Under the pieces are notes generated by a model, which ran no database searches, was not told where the DNA came from, and saw only the letters and a list, made by a program, of their open reading frames with translations. A DNA stretch of 64,000 bases from Glutamicibacter protophormiae (lineage in GTDB: Bacteria; Actinomycetota; Actinomycetes; Actinomycetales; Micrococcaceae). Position 1 is the first letter of the stretch; each line of letters opens with the position of its first letter. The DNA is taken from NCBI RefSeq assembly GCF_014647495.1, contig NZ_BMPH01000007.1, positions 117,525 through 181,524 of the forward strand, read 5' to 3'. The translations under genes were made by a program, and so were the position numbers. Of the stretch, positions 52,327-62,075 are shown piece by piece.

Positions 52327-54288
52327 ATGACCACCGAATTGGCATCCACTACAGCAGCCGCAGCCAAGGAAGCCCGCCACGAATTCTGGGACGAGGCAGC
52401 AAACCTTCTGGATTGGGAAACCCCTTGGCACACCACCAGCCAAATCATTCCGGCAGATCCCCAAGCCCAGCGCGGACCGCAGATCTCCTGGTACCTGGGA
52501 GGAACGCTGAATGCCGCGGTGAACTGCGCGGATCGACATGTCGCCGCGGGCAACGGCGAGAAGGTGGCCCTGTACTTCGAGGGAGAGCCGGGCGACCGCA
52601 TCGCGGTCACCTATAAGAACTTGCAGGAACGCATTTCGCAGGCCGCCAACGCTCTGCTGGAATTGGGCATCACCAAGGGCGACCGGGTGGTCATCTATTT
52701 GCCGGTGCTCATCGAAACCATCGTGATCACCCTGGCCTGCGCCCGCATCGGCGCCATCCACTCGCTGGTCTTCGGCGGTTTCTCGGCCGAGGCGCTGAAG
52801 TTCCGAGTGGAAGACACCAAGGCGAAGCTGCTGGTCACCACCGACGGGCAGTTCCGCCGCGGCACCTCCGTGCCGGTGAAGGACAACGCTGACCAGGCAG
52901 TCTCCGGCGAAAACAGCATCGAGAAGGTGCTGGTCATCCGCCGCACCGGCGATGACATCGCGTGGACCGAAGGCCGCGACGTGTGGTGGCACGAGGTTGT
53001 CGAGACCCAGTCCACCGAGCACACCCCGGAGTTCTTCGACTCCGAGACCCCGCTGTTCATCATGTACACCTCAGGAACCACCGGGCAGCCCAAGGGCCTG
53101 GTGCACACTACCGGCGGCTACCTGACGCAGGCGGCCTATAGCTACAACCTGCTGTTCGCCAACCCGGACCATTCCCTGCGCGCCGACGATGTGCACTGGT
53201 GCACCGCGGACCTGGCCTGGGTCACTGCGCACACCTACGAGATGTACGGTCCGCTGGCCAACGGCGTCACCCAGGTCATCTACGAAGGCGTACCGAATGC
53301 TCCGCACCCGGGACGCCACTTCGAGATCATCGAACGCTACCGAGTGACCAGCTACTACACCGCTCCGACCCTGGTCCGTTCGCTGATGGGCTGGTTCCCG
53401 GAGGGCATCCCGGCGGACTACGACCTGTCCTCGATCAAGATCGGCGGCACCGTCGGAGAATCGGTGAACCCCGAGGCGTGGCGCTGGCTGCGCAGCCAGG
53501 TGGGCCGCGACACCGCCGACGGCATCGCCATGGTGGACACCTGGTGGCAGTCGGAGTCCGGGGCCACCATCCTCTCCCCGCTGCCTACCGACGCACACTT
53601 CAAGCCGGGCTGCGCTGCGCGCGCCCTGCCCGGGGTGAGCGTGGACATCGTGGATGCCGCAGGCAACACCGTGCCGCCGAACCAGCAGGGCAACATCGTC
53701 ATTACCGAGACCGGACCGTCCATGGCCCGCACCGTGTGGGGCAACCCGCAGCGCTACTACACCAGCTACTGGCAGCAGTACGTCGAACAGGGATGGTTCC
53801 TCGCCGGGGACGGCGCCCGCTTCGATGAGGACGGGGACATCTACATTCTGGGCCGCACCGACGATGTGATCAACATTTCCGGCCACCGGCTGTCCACCAT
53901 CGAGATCGAATCCGCGCTGGTCACCAACGCCGGCGTGGTGGAAGCCGGGGTCTGCCCGACCCCGGATGCCAAGACCGGGCATGCTGCCACCGCGTTCGTG
54001 GTCCCGCTGGACAAGTCGCTGATCGCGGTGGATCCCGATGAGGCCACCTCCGCACGCCAGGCAGAATTCATCGCCGCGCTGCGCGCCACCGTGGCCGAGC
54101 AGATCGGCCCGATCGCCAAGCCGCGCGATGTGGTGCTGGTGCCGGACGTCCCGAAAACCCGCTCGGGCAAGATCATGCGACGCCTGCTCACCCAGCTCTT
54201 CGAGGGGACCACGCTGGGCGACACGACAAGCCTGCAGAATGAGCCGTGCATCCCGGAGATCAACGAGATCTGCCGCGCCCGCGGCTGA
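52327..54288 (+). CDS. Acetyl-CoA synthetase family CoA ligase in SAM-riboswitch operon
   Basis: This 653-residue enzyme is a full-length AMP-forming acetate-CoA ligase homologue. It has P-loop-like YTSGTTGQPKGLVHTTGGY near 243-260, WCTADLAWVTAHTYEMYGPL, YYTAPTLVRSL, DTWWQSESG (motif binding the adenylate), GWFLAGDGARFDEDGDIYILGRTDDVINISGHRLS-type hinge (in segments) and PKTRSGKIMRRLL with the regulatory/catalytic Lys. It could simply be acetyl-CoA synthetase. Its place 72 bases after a sulfonate-type permease, downstream of a SAM riboswitch, suggests a sulfur-containing carboxylate such as sulfoacetate instead. AAGGA precedes the start. A terminator follows. Confidence 0.88.
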   Translation: MTTELASTTAAAAKEARHEFWDEAANLLDWETPWHTTSQIIPADPQAQRGPQISWYLGGTLNAAVNCADRHVAAGNGEKVALYFEGEPGDRIAVTYKNLQERISQAANALLELGITKGDRVVIYLPVLIETIVITLACARIGAIHSLVFGGFSAEALKFRVEDTKAKLLVTTDGQFRRGTSVPVKDNADQAVSGENSIEKVLVIRRTGDDIAWTEGRDVWWHEVVETQSTEHTPEFFDSETPLFIMYTSGTTGQPKGLVHTTGGYLTQAAYSYNLLFANPDHSLRADDVHWCTADLAWVTAHTYEMYGPLANGVTQVIYEGVPNAPHPGRHFEIIERYRVTSYYTAPTLVRSLMGWFPEGIPADYDLSSIKIGGTVGESVNPEAWRWLRSQVGRDTADGIAMVDTWWQSESGATILSPLPTDAHFKPGCAARALPGVSVDIVDAAGNTVPPNQQGNIVITETGPSMARTVWGNPQRYYTSYWQQYVEQGWFLAGDGARFDEDGDIYILGRTDDVINISGHRLSTIEIESALVTNAGVVEAGVCPTPDAKTGHAATAFVVPLDKSLIAVDPDEATSARQAEFIAALRATVAEQIGPIAKPRDVVLVPDVPKTRSGKIMRRLLTQLFEGTTLGDTTSLQNEPCIPEINEICRARG

Positions 54289-54314
54289 CCGCAGCCGTCG
54301 ACCGCGCTGATTAA

Positions 54315-54359
54315 CAAGCTGGCCGGGCCCGTGCATCATGCACGGACCCGGCCAGCTTG
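54315..54359. terminator. Hairpin between convergent CoA ligase and BCCT genes
   Basis: A 21-base stem with one C-A mismatch (54315-54335 with 54339-54359) and a 3-nt loop, located between convergent stops. Confidence 0.8.
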
Positions 54360-54401
54360 TTCAGTTCCGGCTGCCCTGCTGGGGCAGACCATCAGTCGAT
54401 G

Positions 54402-56285
54402 TCAGGATTTCTCCGGACCCCGGGACTTCGGCTCGGCCGGGTCCTTTGAGTCGGTTGGTTCAGCTGGTTCGGTGGCCAGCAACACTTCGCGCTCTTCCAC
54501 CACCGCGCCGCGCTCGGTGCCCAGCTTTGCCGCCTCGACTACCGGAATTTCGGTGGTCATCAGGCTGAATCCGCTGCCCTCATGGCGATCCACGCCGCGC
54601 GAGACCGAATTCTCCAGAACCTGGCGCGCCACGGTGCTGCGCAGGATCAGCGGATCGCGGCTCAGGTCCTTCCAAATGGCCACGCACAACAGCAACATGA
54701 CGACGACAAACGGCAGCGCGGTAACAATGGTGATGTTCTTCAGGCCGTTCAGCGCCTCGGCCGGGTTGTCGCCGCCCGCCAGCAGCATGACCGCGGCCAC
54801 CGCGCCGGTGGCAACACCCCAGAAAACCACCGATTTCCGTGTGGGGTTCTCTGCACCCTTTTCACTCAGGGCGCCCATCACGATGGATGCGGAGTCCGCA
54901 CCGGTAACGAAGAAGATTGCGATCAGCAGCACGGCCAAGACCATCAGCACCACCGAGACCCATCCGGCCACCGGAAGCTGTTCCAGCATGTCGAAGAGGA
55001 TCAAGTCGAAGTTGATGTCCGGGGCGCCGTCCACGATCTGCGCCAGCTGTGCCGAGGTATCCCCTGCGCGCTCGGCGCGCTCCTGGATTCCGATGGCGCC
55101 GCCGCCGAAGATCGCGAACCACAGCAGGGTCACCGTGGAAGGCACCAGCAACACGCCGGTGACGAACTGGCGGATGGTGCGGCCACGGGAGATGCGGGCG
55201 ATAAACAGGCCCACGAATGGGGTCCACGAAACCCACCAGGCCCAGTAGAACACGGTCCATGAGGACAGCCATGAGGAAACCGCTTCATCTCCCGAGGCCG
55301 CCGTGCGGGATGCCATCTGCGGCAGGTCTCCGATGAAGGAACCGATGGCGTTGGGGATGACGTTCAGGATGAACAGGGTCGGCCCGCCGATGAAGACGAT
55401 CAGGGCGAGGATGACCGCCAGCACCATGTTGGTGTTCGAAAGCCACTGGATGCCGCGCTCGATGCCGGAGATCGCCGAAGCCACGAACAAGGCCGTGAGG
55501 ATCGCGATGATCACAACCAGGACTCCGGATCCGACCTTTTCCATCATGCCGGTGGCCTGGATGCCGCCGCCGATCTGCAGCGCGCCCAAGCCCAGAGAGC
55601 AGGCCGAGCCGAACAGGGTGGCGATGATGGCCAGGATATTGATGACGCGGCCGCCCAACCCATGGATGGCCCGGTCGCCGAAGATCGGGGTGAACATCGA
55701 GGAAAAGAGCTGCGGGCGCCCAAGGCGGAAGCTGCCGTAGGCCATTCCGAGTCCCACGATCGCATACATGGCCCAGGGGAACAGGGTCCAGTGGAACAGC
55801 GTGGTGCCCATGGCAGTGCTCAGCGCTGCGTCGGTCTGTCCCTCGACCGTCCCCGGTGGAGGGGACATGTAGAAGTACAACGGCTCACCGACGCCGTAAA
55901 ACACCAGGCCAATGCCCATGCCGGTTGCGAACATCATGGAAATCCATGACACCGTGCTGAATTGCGGCTTCTCGTCGTCCTTGCCCAGCGGAATGCGCCC
56001 GAAATTCTTGGCCGCGACGACGATGACGAAGACGGCGAAGACCGAGGCCGCGATGATGAACAGCCAGCCGGTATTGGTGATGACCCAATCCAAGGCGGCA
56101 TCGGCCACTGTGCCCAGGCCATCGGGGGTGACAAAACCCCAGATAATGAAGGCCAAGGCAAGCGCTCCGGCAATCCCGAACACCCAGTAGTCGATGCCCT
56201 CAAGCATGTACTTCTTCGGCTTACGCTGGCGAGCTGAGTGCAGCTCTCCAACGATCTCTTCTATTGATTGGTCACTCTGCTTCAT
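54402..56285 (-). CDS. BCCT-family transporter (glycine betaine/choline type)
   Basis: This 627-residue membrane protein has 12 helices and the BCCT signature: GMGIGLVFYGVGEPLYF near the Na/substrate site, FHWTLFPWAMYAIVGLGMAYG, and the Trp-rich FYWAWWVSWTPFVGLFIARISRGRT region around residue 345, where aromatic residues bind the trimethylammonium group. An acidic C-terminal tail of about 90 residues, as in osmosensing BetP-like carriers, follows. It takes up betaine-type osmolytes with Na+ or H+. A GGGGAAAGA site lies upstream. It is convergent with the CoA ligase. Confidence 0.93.
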   Translation of the reverse strand: MKQSDQSIEEIVGELHSARQRKPKKYMLEGIDYWVFGIAGALALAFIIWGFVTPDGLGTVADAALDWVITNTGWLFIIAASVFAVFVIVVAAKNFGRIPLGKDDEKPQFSTVSWISMMFATGMGIGLVFYGVGEPLYFYMSPPPGTVEGQTDAALSTAMGTTLFHWTLFPWAMYAIVGLGMAYGSFRLGRPQLFSSMFTPIFGDRAIHGLGGRVINILAIIATLFGSACSLGLGALQIGGGIQATGMMEKVGSGVLVVIIAILTALFVASAISGIERGIQWLSNTNMVLAVILALIVFIGGPTLFILNVIPNAIGSFIGDLPQMASRTAASGDEAVSSWLSSWTVFYWAWWVSWTPFVGLFIARISRGRTIRQFVTGVLLVPSTVTLLWFAIFGGGAIGIQERAERAGDTSAQLAQIVDGAPDINFDLILFDMLEQLPVAGWVSVVLMVLAVLLIAIFFVTGADSASIVMGALSEKGAENPTRKSVVFWGVATGAVAAVMLLAGGDNPAEALNGLKNITIVTALPFVVVMLLLCVAIWKDLSRDPLILRSTVARQVLENSVSRGVDRHEGSGFSLMTTEIPVVEAAKLGTERGAVVEEREVLLATEPAEPTDSKDPAEPKSRGPEKS

Positions 56286-56980
56286 TGCGTTCTTTCCCCA
56301 CCAGCCAGGCAGGGGCCGAGCACATCGGCCACCTGACTATCGGGGCGCCAGCTCCCTATGCGGGGAACGCCATCCGGCTAGTGCATTCGGTTGAGGATTG
56401 CTTTGATTGCTTCAGTTCACTGAATCCAAGATCGACCCGCAGCACACGATGAAAGCTTGCGTGCCCGTTCCCATACTCTACGTACGAAACAAGCAATTCA
56501 GCGGAAAACTTTTGTCGTATCTTGATTCAAGCGGCCGTAATTCGGGCTTTTCCATCATTAGTTAGATCCACTGCAAGGTCAACCTTCACGGAACTCCACG
56601 CCCGCGAATTCCACGGAAGGACTACCAACATCTCCCGTGGTTCCGGGGGTTCTGGAACAGACTGTGAGTTTCGTCGCCGGCTGGATTTTCGCTTCTTTTG
56701 ATGGCGACAAAGCGAAGTATTATTCAAAGAATATAGGCATCAATTTCACGGCACGATTAATTTGTCATTTGCTTTAATCGAGAATCTGAATATGCCGCCA
56801 CCTCGGACGATTGGCCCGGGGTGCCACATCAGGCCTGCGTGGCGGGCAACTCACCCCGCCGCGAACCAGCGCGAGCACCGCAACGATATAAGTATAACCA
56901 GATGCGCATATATACACTTCAAAGTTAGATTTCAAATGTTCATTACACGTTCAGCAAAAAGTTACCCGTAACACACCGAT
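56286..56980. other. Long AT-richer intergenic region before furA
   Basis: About 700 bases with no gene I can support. It is notably AT-richer than the flanks from about 56380 on. It must carry the divergent promoters of the BCCT gene and of furA. A short minus-strand frame near 56527-56727 has no recognisable features. Confidence 0.5.
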
Positions 56981-57008
56981 TCTTATCTTGACTCATTCAA
57001 AATAAGAG
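56981..57008 (+). promoter_or_regulatory. FurA operator/promoter
   Basis: TCTTAT (56981-56986) and ATAAGA (57002-57007) form an inverted repeat around TCTTGACTCATTCAAAA. This closely resembles the mycobacterial/streptomycete FurA operator that begins TCTTGACT. The TTGACT doubles as a -35, and the site is 15 bases before the furA start. Autoregulation by FurA is inferred. Confidence 0.8.
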
Positions 57009-57022
57009 GGCATGCTTGAAAC

Positions 57023-57451
57023 ATGACATCAAAGGCAGGGATCGAGCAGGTGCTGAAAGAGGCATCCATGCGGGTGACGCAACCTCGTGTTGCGGTACTC
57101 GCGGCGGTGACTGCAAATCCCCATGCCGATACCGAAACCATTATTTCGGCTGTGCATGAGGAGCATCCGCATGTGTCCCACCAGGCGGTATACGACTCGC
57201 TCAAGCTCTTCACGAGCTTGGGTGTAGTGCGTCAGATCCAGCCCCAGGGACACATTGCCCGCTATGAGACCCGCGTCGGCGACAACCACCACCATGTGGT
57301 GTGCCGCCGCTGCGGACATCTGGCGGATGTCGACTGTTCGGTCGGAGCGTCTCCGTGCTTGCACGCCTCGGACGATCACGGCTTCCAGATAGATGAAGCC
57401 GAAGTGATCTACTGGGGCATTTGCCCGGATTGCCAGGCCTTGAACAGCTGA
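57023..57451 (+). CDS. furA: Fur-family peroxide/iron-responsive repressor
   Basis: This 142-residue protein has an N-terminal winged helix ([42 protein letters not shown] as helix-turn-helix). It also has a metal-binding C-terminal domain with [17 protein letters not shown] and a second zinc pair GICPDCQ. Its place directly upstream of katG and the FurA-type operator identify it as FurA, which represses itself and katG until oxidised. Confidence 0.93.
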   Translation: MTSKAGIEQVLKEASMRVTQPRVAVLAAVTANPHADTETIISAVHEEHPHVSHQAVYDSLKLFTSLGVVRQIQPQGHIARYETRVGDNHHHVVCRRCGHLADVDCSVGASPCLHASDDHGFQIDEAEVIYWGICPDCQALNS

Positions 57452-57545
57452 AAAGCACCCCCTAGTTCCCAAGCCCCGCCGGCTGGCCCGAAAACCTCCC
57501 GACGGACGCTGCCCCAAAAACCCCTTTAACCGGAAGGAAGAGCAT

Positions 57546-59729
57546 ATGTCTGAGACGACAGCAGGTCAGTGCCCAGTAGTTGGCGCCGGCCTTGTGCACC
57601 CAACCCAGGGCAACCCCAACACCGAGTGGTGGCCCAACAAGCTGAACCTGAAGATCCTGGCGAAGAACCAGCAGGTTTCGAACCCGTTGGACGAAGACTT
57701 TGACTACATCAAGGCCTTCGAAGCTCTCGACATGGATGCCCTGAAGGCTGACCTGATCGAGAACATGACCACCATGCAGGACTGGTGGCCAGCCGACTTC
57801 GGTCACTACGGTCCGCTGTACATCCGCATGGCATGGCATTCGGCCGGTACCTACCGTTCGCACGACGGCCGCGGTGGCGGCGGAGCCGGTCAGCAGCGCT
57901 TCGCCCCGCTGAACGCATGGCCAGACAACGTGGGCCTGGACAAGGCTCGCCGCCTGCTGTGGCCAGTGAAGCAGAAGTACGGACAGTCCATCTCTTGGGC
58001 CGACCTCATGATCCTGGCCGGCAACGTGGCCATGGAGTCCATGGGCTTCAAGACCTTCGGTTTCGCCGGCGGCCGCAAGGACGTCTGGGAAGCAGATGAG
58101 GATGTCTACTGGGGTCCTGAAAAGGTCTGGCTGGACAACGACCGCTACACCGGCAAGCGCGATCTGGAAGCGCCGCTGGCAGCAGTCCAGATGGGCTTGA
58201 TCTACGTCAACCCTGAGGGCCCGGACGGCAACCCCGATCCGCTGGCTTCGGCCATCGACGTGCGCGAAACCTTCCGCCGCATGGGCATGAACGATGAAGA
58301 GACCGTCGCGCTGATCGCCGGCGGCCACACCTTCGGCAAGACCCACGGTGCACACAACGTTGACCGCATCGGCGAGGACCCGGAGGCCGCAGGCCTCGAG
58401 GAGCAGGGCCTGGGCTGGAAGAACGGCTACGGCACCGGCAACGCGTCGGACAACACCGCGTCGGGTCTGGAAGTTACCTGGACCTACCACCCAACCCGTT
58501 GGGACAACGAGTTCTTCCACATCCTGTTCGCTTACGAGTGGGAACTGTTCGAGTCGGCTGCTGGCGCCAAGCAGTGGCGTCCGGTCAACGGCGGCGGCGC
58601 CGGCCTGGTCCAGCCTGCCCATGACAACCTGGATCACCGCGAACCTCGCATGCTGACCAGCGACCTGGCCCTGCGCTTCGACCCGATCTACGGCCCGATC
58701 TCCAAGCGCTTCAAGGAGAACCCGGAAGAGTTCGCCGATGCCTACGCACGCGCCTGGTTCAAGCTGACCCACCGCGACATGGGCCCGAAGTCCCGCTACT
58801 TCGGTCCAGAGGTTCCTGCAGAGGACCTGGCATGGCAGGATCCGCTGCCGGCCGCTCCAGAGGTTACCCTGGGCGCCAAGGAAGTTGCAGCACTGAAGTC
58901 CCTGATCAACGAGTCGGGCCTGTCGGTTCAGCAGCTGATCTCCACCGCGTGGAAGGCAGCTGGCTCGTTCCGCTCGTCGGACAAGCGCGGCGGTGCCAAC
59001 GGCGGCCGCATCCGCCTGGAACCACAGGTATCGTGGACCGTCAACCAGCCTGAGCAGCTCAAGCCGGTCATCGCCAAGCTGGAAGAGATCGTCGAGACCT
59101 TCAACGCTTCCTCCGAGATCAAGGCGTCCTTCGCTGATGTTGTGGTCCTGGCCGGCAACGTCGGTGTGGAGCAGGCTGCACTGGCCGGCGGCCAGCAGAT
59201 CGAGGTTCCTTTCGCACCGGGTCGCGTGGATGCCACCCAGGAGCAGACCGACGTCGAACAGTTTGCATGGCTGGAGCCGGTTTCGGACGGCTTCCGCAAC
59301 TACGACTCGGGCTTCATCAAGCTGCCTACCGAGTACCTGCTGGTGGACAAGGCCAACCTGTTCGGCCTGTCCGCACCGGAAATGACCGTACTGGTCGGCG
59401 GCCTGCGCGTACTGGGCAACAACTGGGACGGTTCCGATCTGGGTGTCTTCACCGAGACCCCGGGCGCCCTGACCAACGACTTCTTCACGAACCTGTTGGC
59501 ACCGGGCATCCAGTGGACCGCTTCCGAGGACAAGCAGACCTACACCTCGGCAGACGGTCGCTGGACCGGCAGCCGCGTGGACCTGCTCTTCGGTTCCAAC
59601 TCCGAGCTGCGCGCCCTCGCCGAGGTTTACGCTTCGGACGACGCCAAGGAGAAGTTCGTCAAGGACTTCGCCAACGCATGGGCCAAGTTCATGAACTCGG
59701 ACCGCTTCGATCTGGCTCGCAAGAACTAG
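57546..59729 (+). CDS. katG: Catalase-peroxidase KatG
   Basis: This 727-residue bifunctional catalase-peroxidase has two homologous heme-peroxidase halves. The active half has [13 protein letters not shown] (distal Arg, Trp, His near residues 93-105), the Tyr of the Met-Tyr-Trp adduct in LIYVNPEGP, and the proximal His in [15 protein letters not shown]. The C-terminal half lacks heme ligands but keeps [16 protein letters not shown]. It detoxifies H2O2 in the cytoplasm. It follows furA by 94 bases and is probably derepressed by peroxide. AGGAAG precedes the start. Confidence 0.96.
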   Translation: MSETTAGQCPVVGAGLVHPTQGNPNTEWWPNKLNLKILAKNQQVSNPLDEDFDYIKAFEALDMDALKADLIENMTTMQDWWPADFGHYGPLYIRMAWHSAGTYRSHDGRGGGGAGQQRFAPLNAWPDNVGLDKARRLLWPVKQKYGQSISWADLMILAGNVAMESMGFKTFGFAGGRKDVWEADEDVYWGPEKVWLDNDRYTGKRDLEAPLAAVQMGLIYVNPEGPDGNPDPLASAIDVRETFRRMGMNDEETVALIAGGHTFGKTHGAHNVDRIGEDPEAAGLEEQGLGWKNGYGTGNASDNTASGLEVTWTYHPTRWDNEFFHILFAYEWELFESAAGAKQWRPVNGGGAGLVQPAHDNLDHREPRMLTSDLALRFDPIYGPISKRFKENPEEFADAYARAWFKLTHRDMGPKSRYFGPEVPAEDLAWQDPLPAAPEVTLGAKEVAALKSLINESGLSVQQLISTAWKAAGSFRSSDKRGGANGGRIRLEPQVSWTVNQPEQLKPVIAKLEEIVETFNASSEIKASFADVVVLAGNVGVEQAALAGGQQIEVPFAPGRVDATQEQTDVEQFAWLEPVSDGFRNYDSGFIKLPTEYLLVDKANLFGLSAPEMTVLVGGLRVLGNNWDGSDLGVFTETPGALTNDFFTNLLAPGIQWTASEDKQTYTSADGRWTGSRVDLLFGSNSELRALAEVYASDDAKEKFVKDFANAWAKFMNSDRFDLARKN

Positions 59730-59760
59730 TTTTTTTGCGCTAGGTTCTAGCTGAGAAACC

Positions 59761-59803
59761 GGTGGCCGCCGCCTTCCCGAGGGAAGGCGGCGGCCACCGA
59801 CTT
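59761..59803 (+). terminator. Terminator of katG
   Basis: A perfect 18-bp stem (59761-59778 with 59781-59798) in a GC-rich hairpin followed closely by CTTTT, 31 bases after the katG stop. Confidence 0.9.
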
Positions 59804-60112
59804 TTATCTTTAATCTAGCGAGATGCATTGACGGGTTACTGCCCCTGCTAATAAGCCGAATTCGACTCAGATCCGTCATTGGTAAGGTTCAAACCTCGAA
59901 TCGACGTGAGCGATCAGTGAGCAAATCGCCCAGCGCGAGCGACATCGTCGACGCGACGAAAACCGGTTCTCTGTGCAAGCCAGCCTGCGATACGCGAAAT
60001 TCGATCGTTCCCGCCCTACCTCGCTTAAATCATCAAAGTTGCAGCCGTTGGCCAAAAAATCAGGGTTACAACTGAGATAGACCAGTAAGTTCAACTTCTC
60101 TTGACTTCGCAA
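59804..60112. other. Gene-free, lower-GC stretch at cassette boundary
   Basis: About 310 bases between the katG terminator and the stop of the first membrane-protein gene. Only short frames without clear signals are present. Base composition drops here compared with katG and stays lower to about 63.58 kb. Confidence 0.4.
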
Positions 60113-60730
60113 TTAGACTTTGGGTCCCTTGGCGCCGCCCAGCAACGAACGTCTCCTAAGCACAAAGAGAAGAGTCAACAAGGTGCCCAGAAAAATTGTG
60201 TATACCGCCCACAAATTGCCCAGATCCCTATCCAAAATCCAAGCCCAACCACGCGTTTGCCCCAACGAGTTACGTGCAAAAATAGCTGCAATCAACAAAT
60301 AAACAACCGGCACAAGCGATGCAAACCGTTCAATCCCCAGCGCCCGCGACACAGACCAAAGCACCAAGAACCCGGCAACATCCCGGGTCAAAAGCACAGC
60401 CACAGCACTGTCCCCAACAAGGATTCCAGTCGTGGAGGAGACTACAAACACTAGAAGCACTACCGCTGCAGCCAAGGCCATCGAATGGGCAACTACGTTT
60501 CTTACAGAGGCGAATGTCCAGAGCATTTCAGCGCTTTGAATCGAGCCACCAGCAACAATCGCGACAACTAAACTAGGGATTACCGGTGCAGGCATCGTTG
60601 AAGTACCCAAAAGGGCGCTCATAAACGGGATGGGAAGGTCGACATTGCCAGATACCGTTCCCACCACACCAGCAACAATTACAACGGATGCTATTAACCA
60701 GTAGTGTCGAGTATTTAGCGCCCATTTCAC
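60113..60730 (-). CDS. Unknown membrane protein, last gene of low-GC ABC cassette
   Basis: This protein of about 205 residues has six predicted hydrophobic segments and a short basic tail (LRRRSLLGGAKGPKV). I recognise no family. GTG 60730 is chosen because it overlaps the stop of the preceding membrane protein gene (GTGA), though a GTG at 60766 is possible. It resembles a permease-type or accessory subunit of the ABC system encoded upstream. Confidence 0.65.
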   Translation of the reverse strand: MKWALNTRHYWLIASVVIVAGVVGTVSGNVDLPIPFMSALLGTSTMPAPVIPSLVVAIVAGGSIQSAEMLWTFASVRNVVAHSMALAAAVVLLVFVVSSTTGILVGDSAVAVLLTRDVAGFLVLWSVSRALGIERFASLVPVVYLLIAAIFARNSLGQTRGWAWILDRDLGNLWAVYTIFLGTLLTLLFVLRRRSLLGGAKGPKV

Positions 60731-62073
60731 CGGGGACCAACACCGAGCTGCGCTGGAACCTGACACTGGCTCAGCTGACGGTAGGTCGACGCCGCCCAGT
60801 CGTTTTGCGACTGTTCGTCAAATCCACTGAGTACCTGCCACTGCTGAGCAAAGTCCGTCTCTCCCGGCTCCGAAATCAACTCTAAGAAGCTCGTGTCAGG
60901 AATACCCTCACGTTCTTCTGAATCAAGGATTTGTAACGCCGCAGCCTGGACACTCCAAACCTTGAGCACTTCACTCCACCCATAAATATCCGTGGAAACA
61001 TCGTCACCACACTCGGTATTGGAAGCAGCCACCGCGAAAGTACTAGCAGCCGATTCCAGCGCAGCCGAACGCGATTGCCCTGGTGCCGCAACAACATTGG
61101 CGACGCCCTGCGCCGACAACACCGGCTCATGATCTCCACTAATCGAAAAGACTTGGGTTACCTTCGGCATTCCCCTAGCAGCAAGCACCGTGAACGTGTC
61201 TGCATAAACGTGCCGAGTATCGCCCCTAGCCAACTGAGTAGAGAAGAGACAGACCTCAGGAACACTATTTGAACACTGCGCGTCCGCGAGCGGCCTAGCT
61301 ACCACTGGATTCACCCCAACATCACGGGCCGCAAATAGACCCAGTGAAGTACCTAATCCAAGCGTCGCAATACCCGCTACGAGACGCAACCAGTTCCTGT
61401 TCCCACGAGGCCTCAGTTTTCTACTATCGACGCCACCTGCCATCAGAACAAGCCCGACAAACCCCGCGAGTGAGAACACGATCAAGGCAACAACCGCAGA
61501 TATGTCCACAGTCTCGCTTGGAGAGCAGCACCCTTCCAAGGCAAGCCCCGCCAGATACCGGACTGGTACGAAATCGAAGCTCCAAGCAAACCCAAGCCAA
61601 AGGTAGGAAAGCGCCAGGGCAAAGGGAACAGCGAAACGTGGCCGTAACCACGTACCCAAAAAGACTCCGATACCAGCGTGGAAGAGCAACGCACACAGCA
61701 ATCCCACGGTGATGAGAACGGGGAATCGATCAGGTGCTGAGCCAGCTTTGTCCAGCAACACGAAGATTCCTGACATCTGGACGATCGTTCCTGCAACAAG
61801 ACAAGGCCATAGTCGAACGGCAACAACCTCGATTTTGCTACGGACCGATACTTCAGTCATCCCGCAGCTTGCTCGATCACGTCCAACTTCTAGGGCGGCA
61901 GTAGTACTGACCAATGACGCAGAAAAGATAAGCAGGAGCGCCGAAGCCGCAACTGCCGCTTCACGCTGGGCAATGATCTGCAGGCTCGGAACATACTGTT
62001 GCACATACAGGACAACTAGACCTATCGCCGGAGCGAGCAGCCACCACGCAGGTCGTCGAGTAACGGGAAGCAT
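60727..62073 (-). CDS. ABC-2-like membrane protein with large extracytoplasmic C-terminal domain
   Basis: This 448-residue protein has six to seven hydrophobic segments in residues 10-265, resembling an ABC-2-type permease. A soluble C-terminal domain of about 180 residues carries several cysteines (AQCSNSVPEVCLF, NTECGDDV, LSQCQVP). It starts 2 bases after the ATPase stop. It is probably the permease half of an exporter or a resistance/immunity factor paired with the ATPase. The C-terminal domain has no match I can name. Confidence 0.7.
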   Translation of the reverse strand: MLPVTRRPAWWLLAPAIGLVVLYVQQYVPSLQIIAQREAAVAASALLLIFSASLVSTTAALEVGRDRASCGMTEVSVRSKIEVVAVRLWPCLVAGTIVQMSGIFVLLDKAGSAPDRFPVLITVGLLCALLFHAGIGVFLGTWLRPRFAVPFALALSYLWLGFAWSFDFVPVRYLAGLALEGCCSPSETVDISAVVALIVFSLAGFVGLVLMAGGVDSRKLRPRGNRNWLRLVAGIATLGLGTSLGLFAARDVGVNPVVARPLADAQCSNSVPEVCLFSTQLARGDTRHVYADTFTVLAARGMPKVTQVFSISGDHEPVLSAQGVANVVAAPGQSRSAALESAASTFAVAASNTECGDDVSTDIYGWSEVLKVWSVQAAALQILDSEEREGIPDTSFLELISEPGETDFAQQWQVLSGFDEQSQNDWAASTYRQLSQCQVPAQLGVGPR

Positions 62074-62075
62074 CC

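Noticed and set aside
56527..56727. 66-residue minus-strand frame in the gap before furA
   Set aside because: No ribosome-binding site or recognisable domain, and it is rich in Arg/Ser/Pro without a pattern.
57462..59879. 805-residue open frame antisense to katG
   Set aside because: It mirrors the codon structure of katG, has no family features or start signals, and katG is unmistakable on the other strand.
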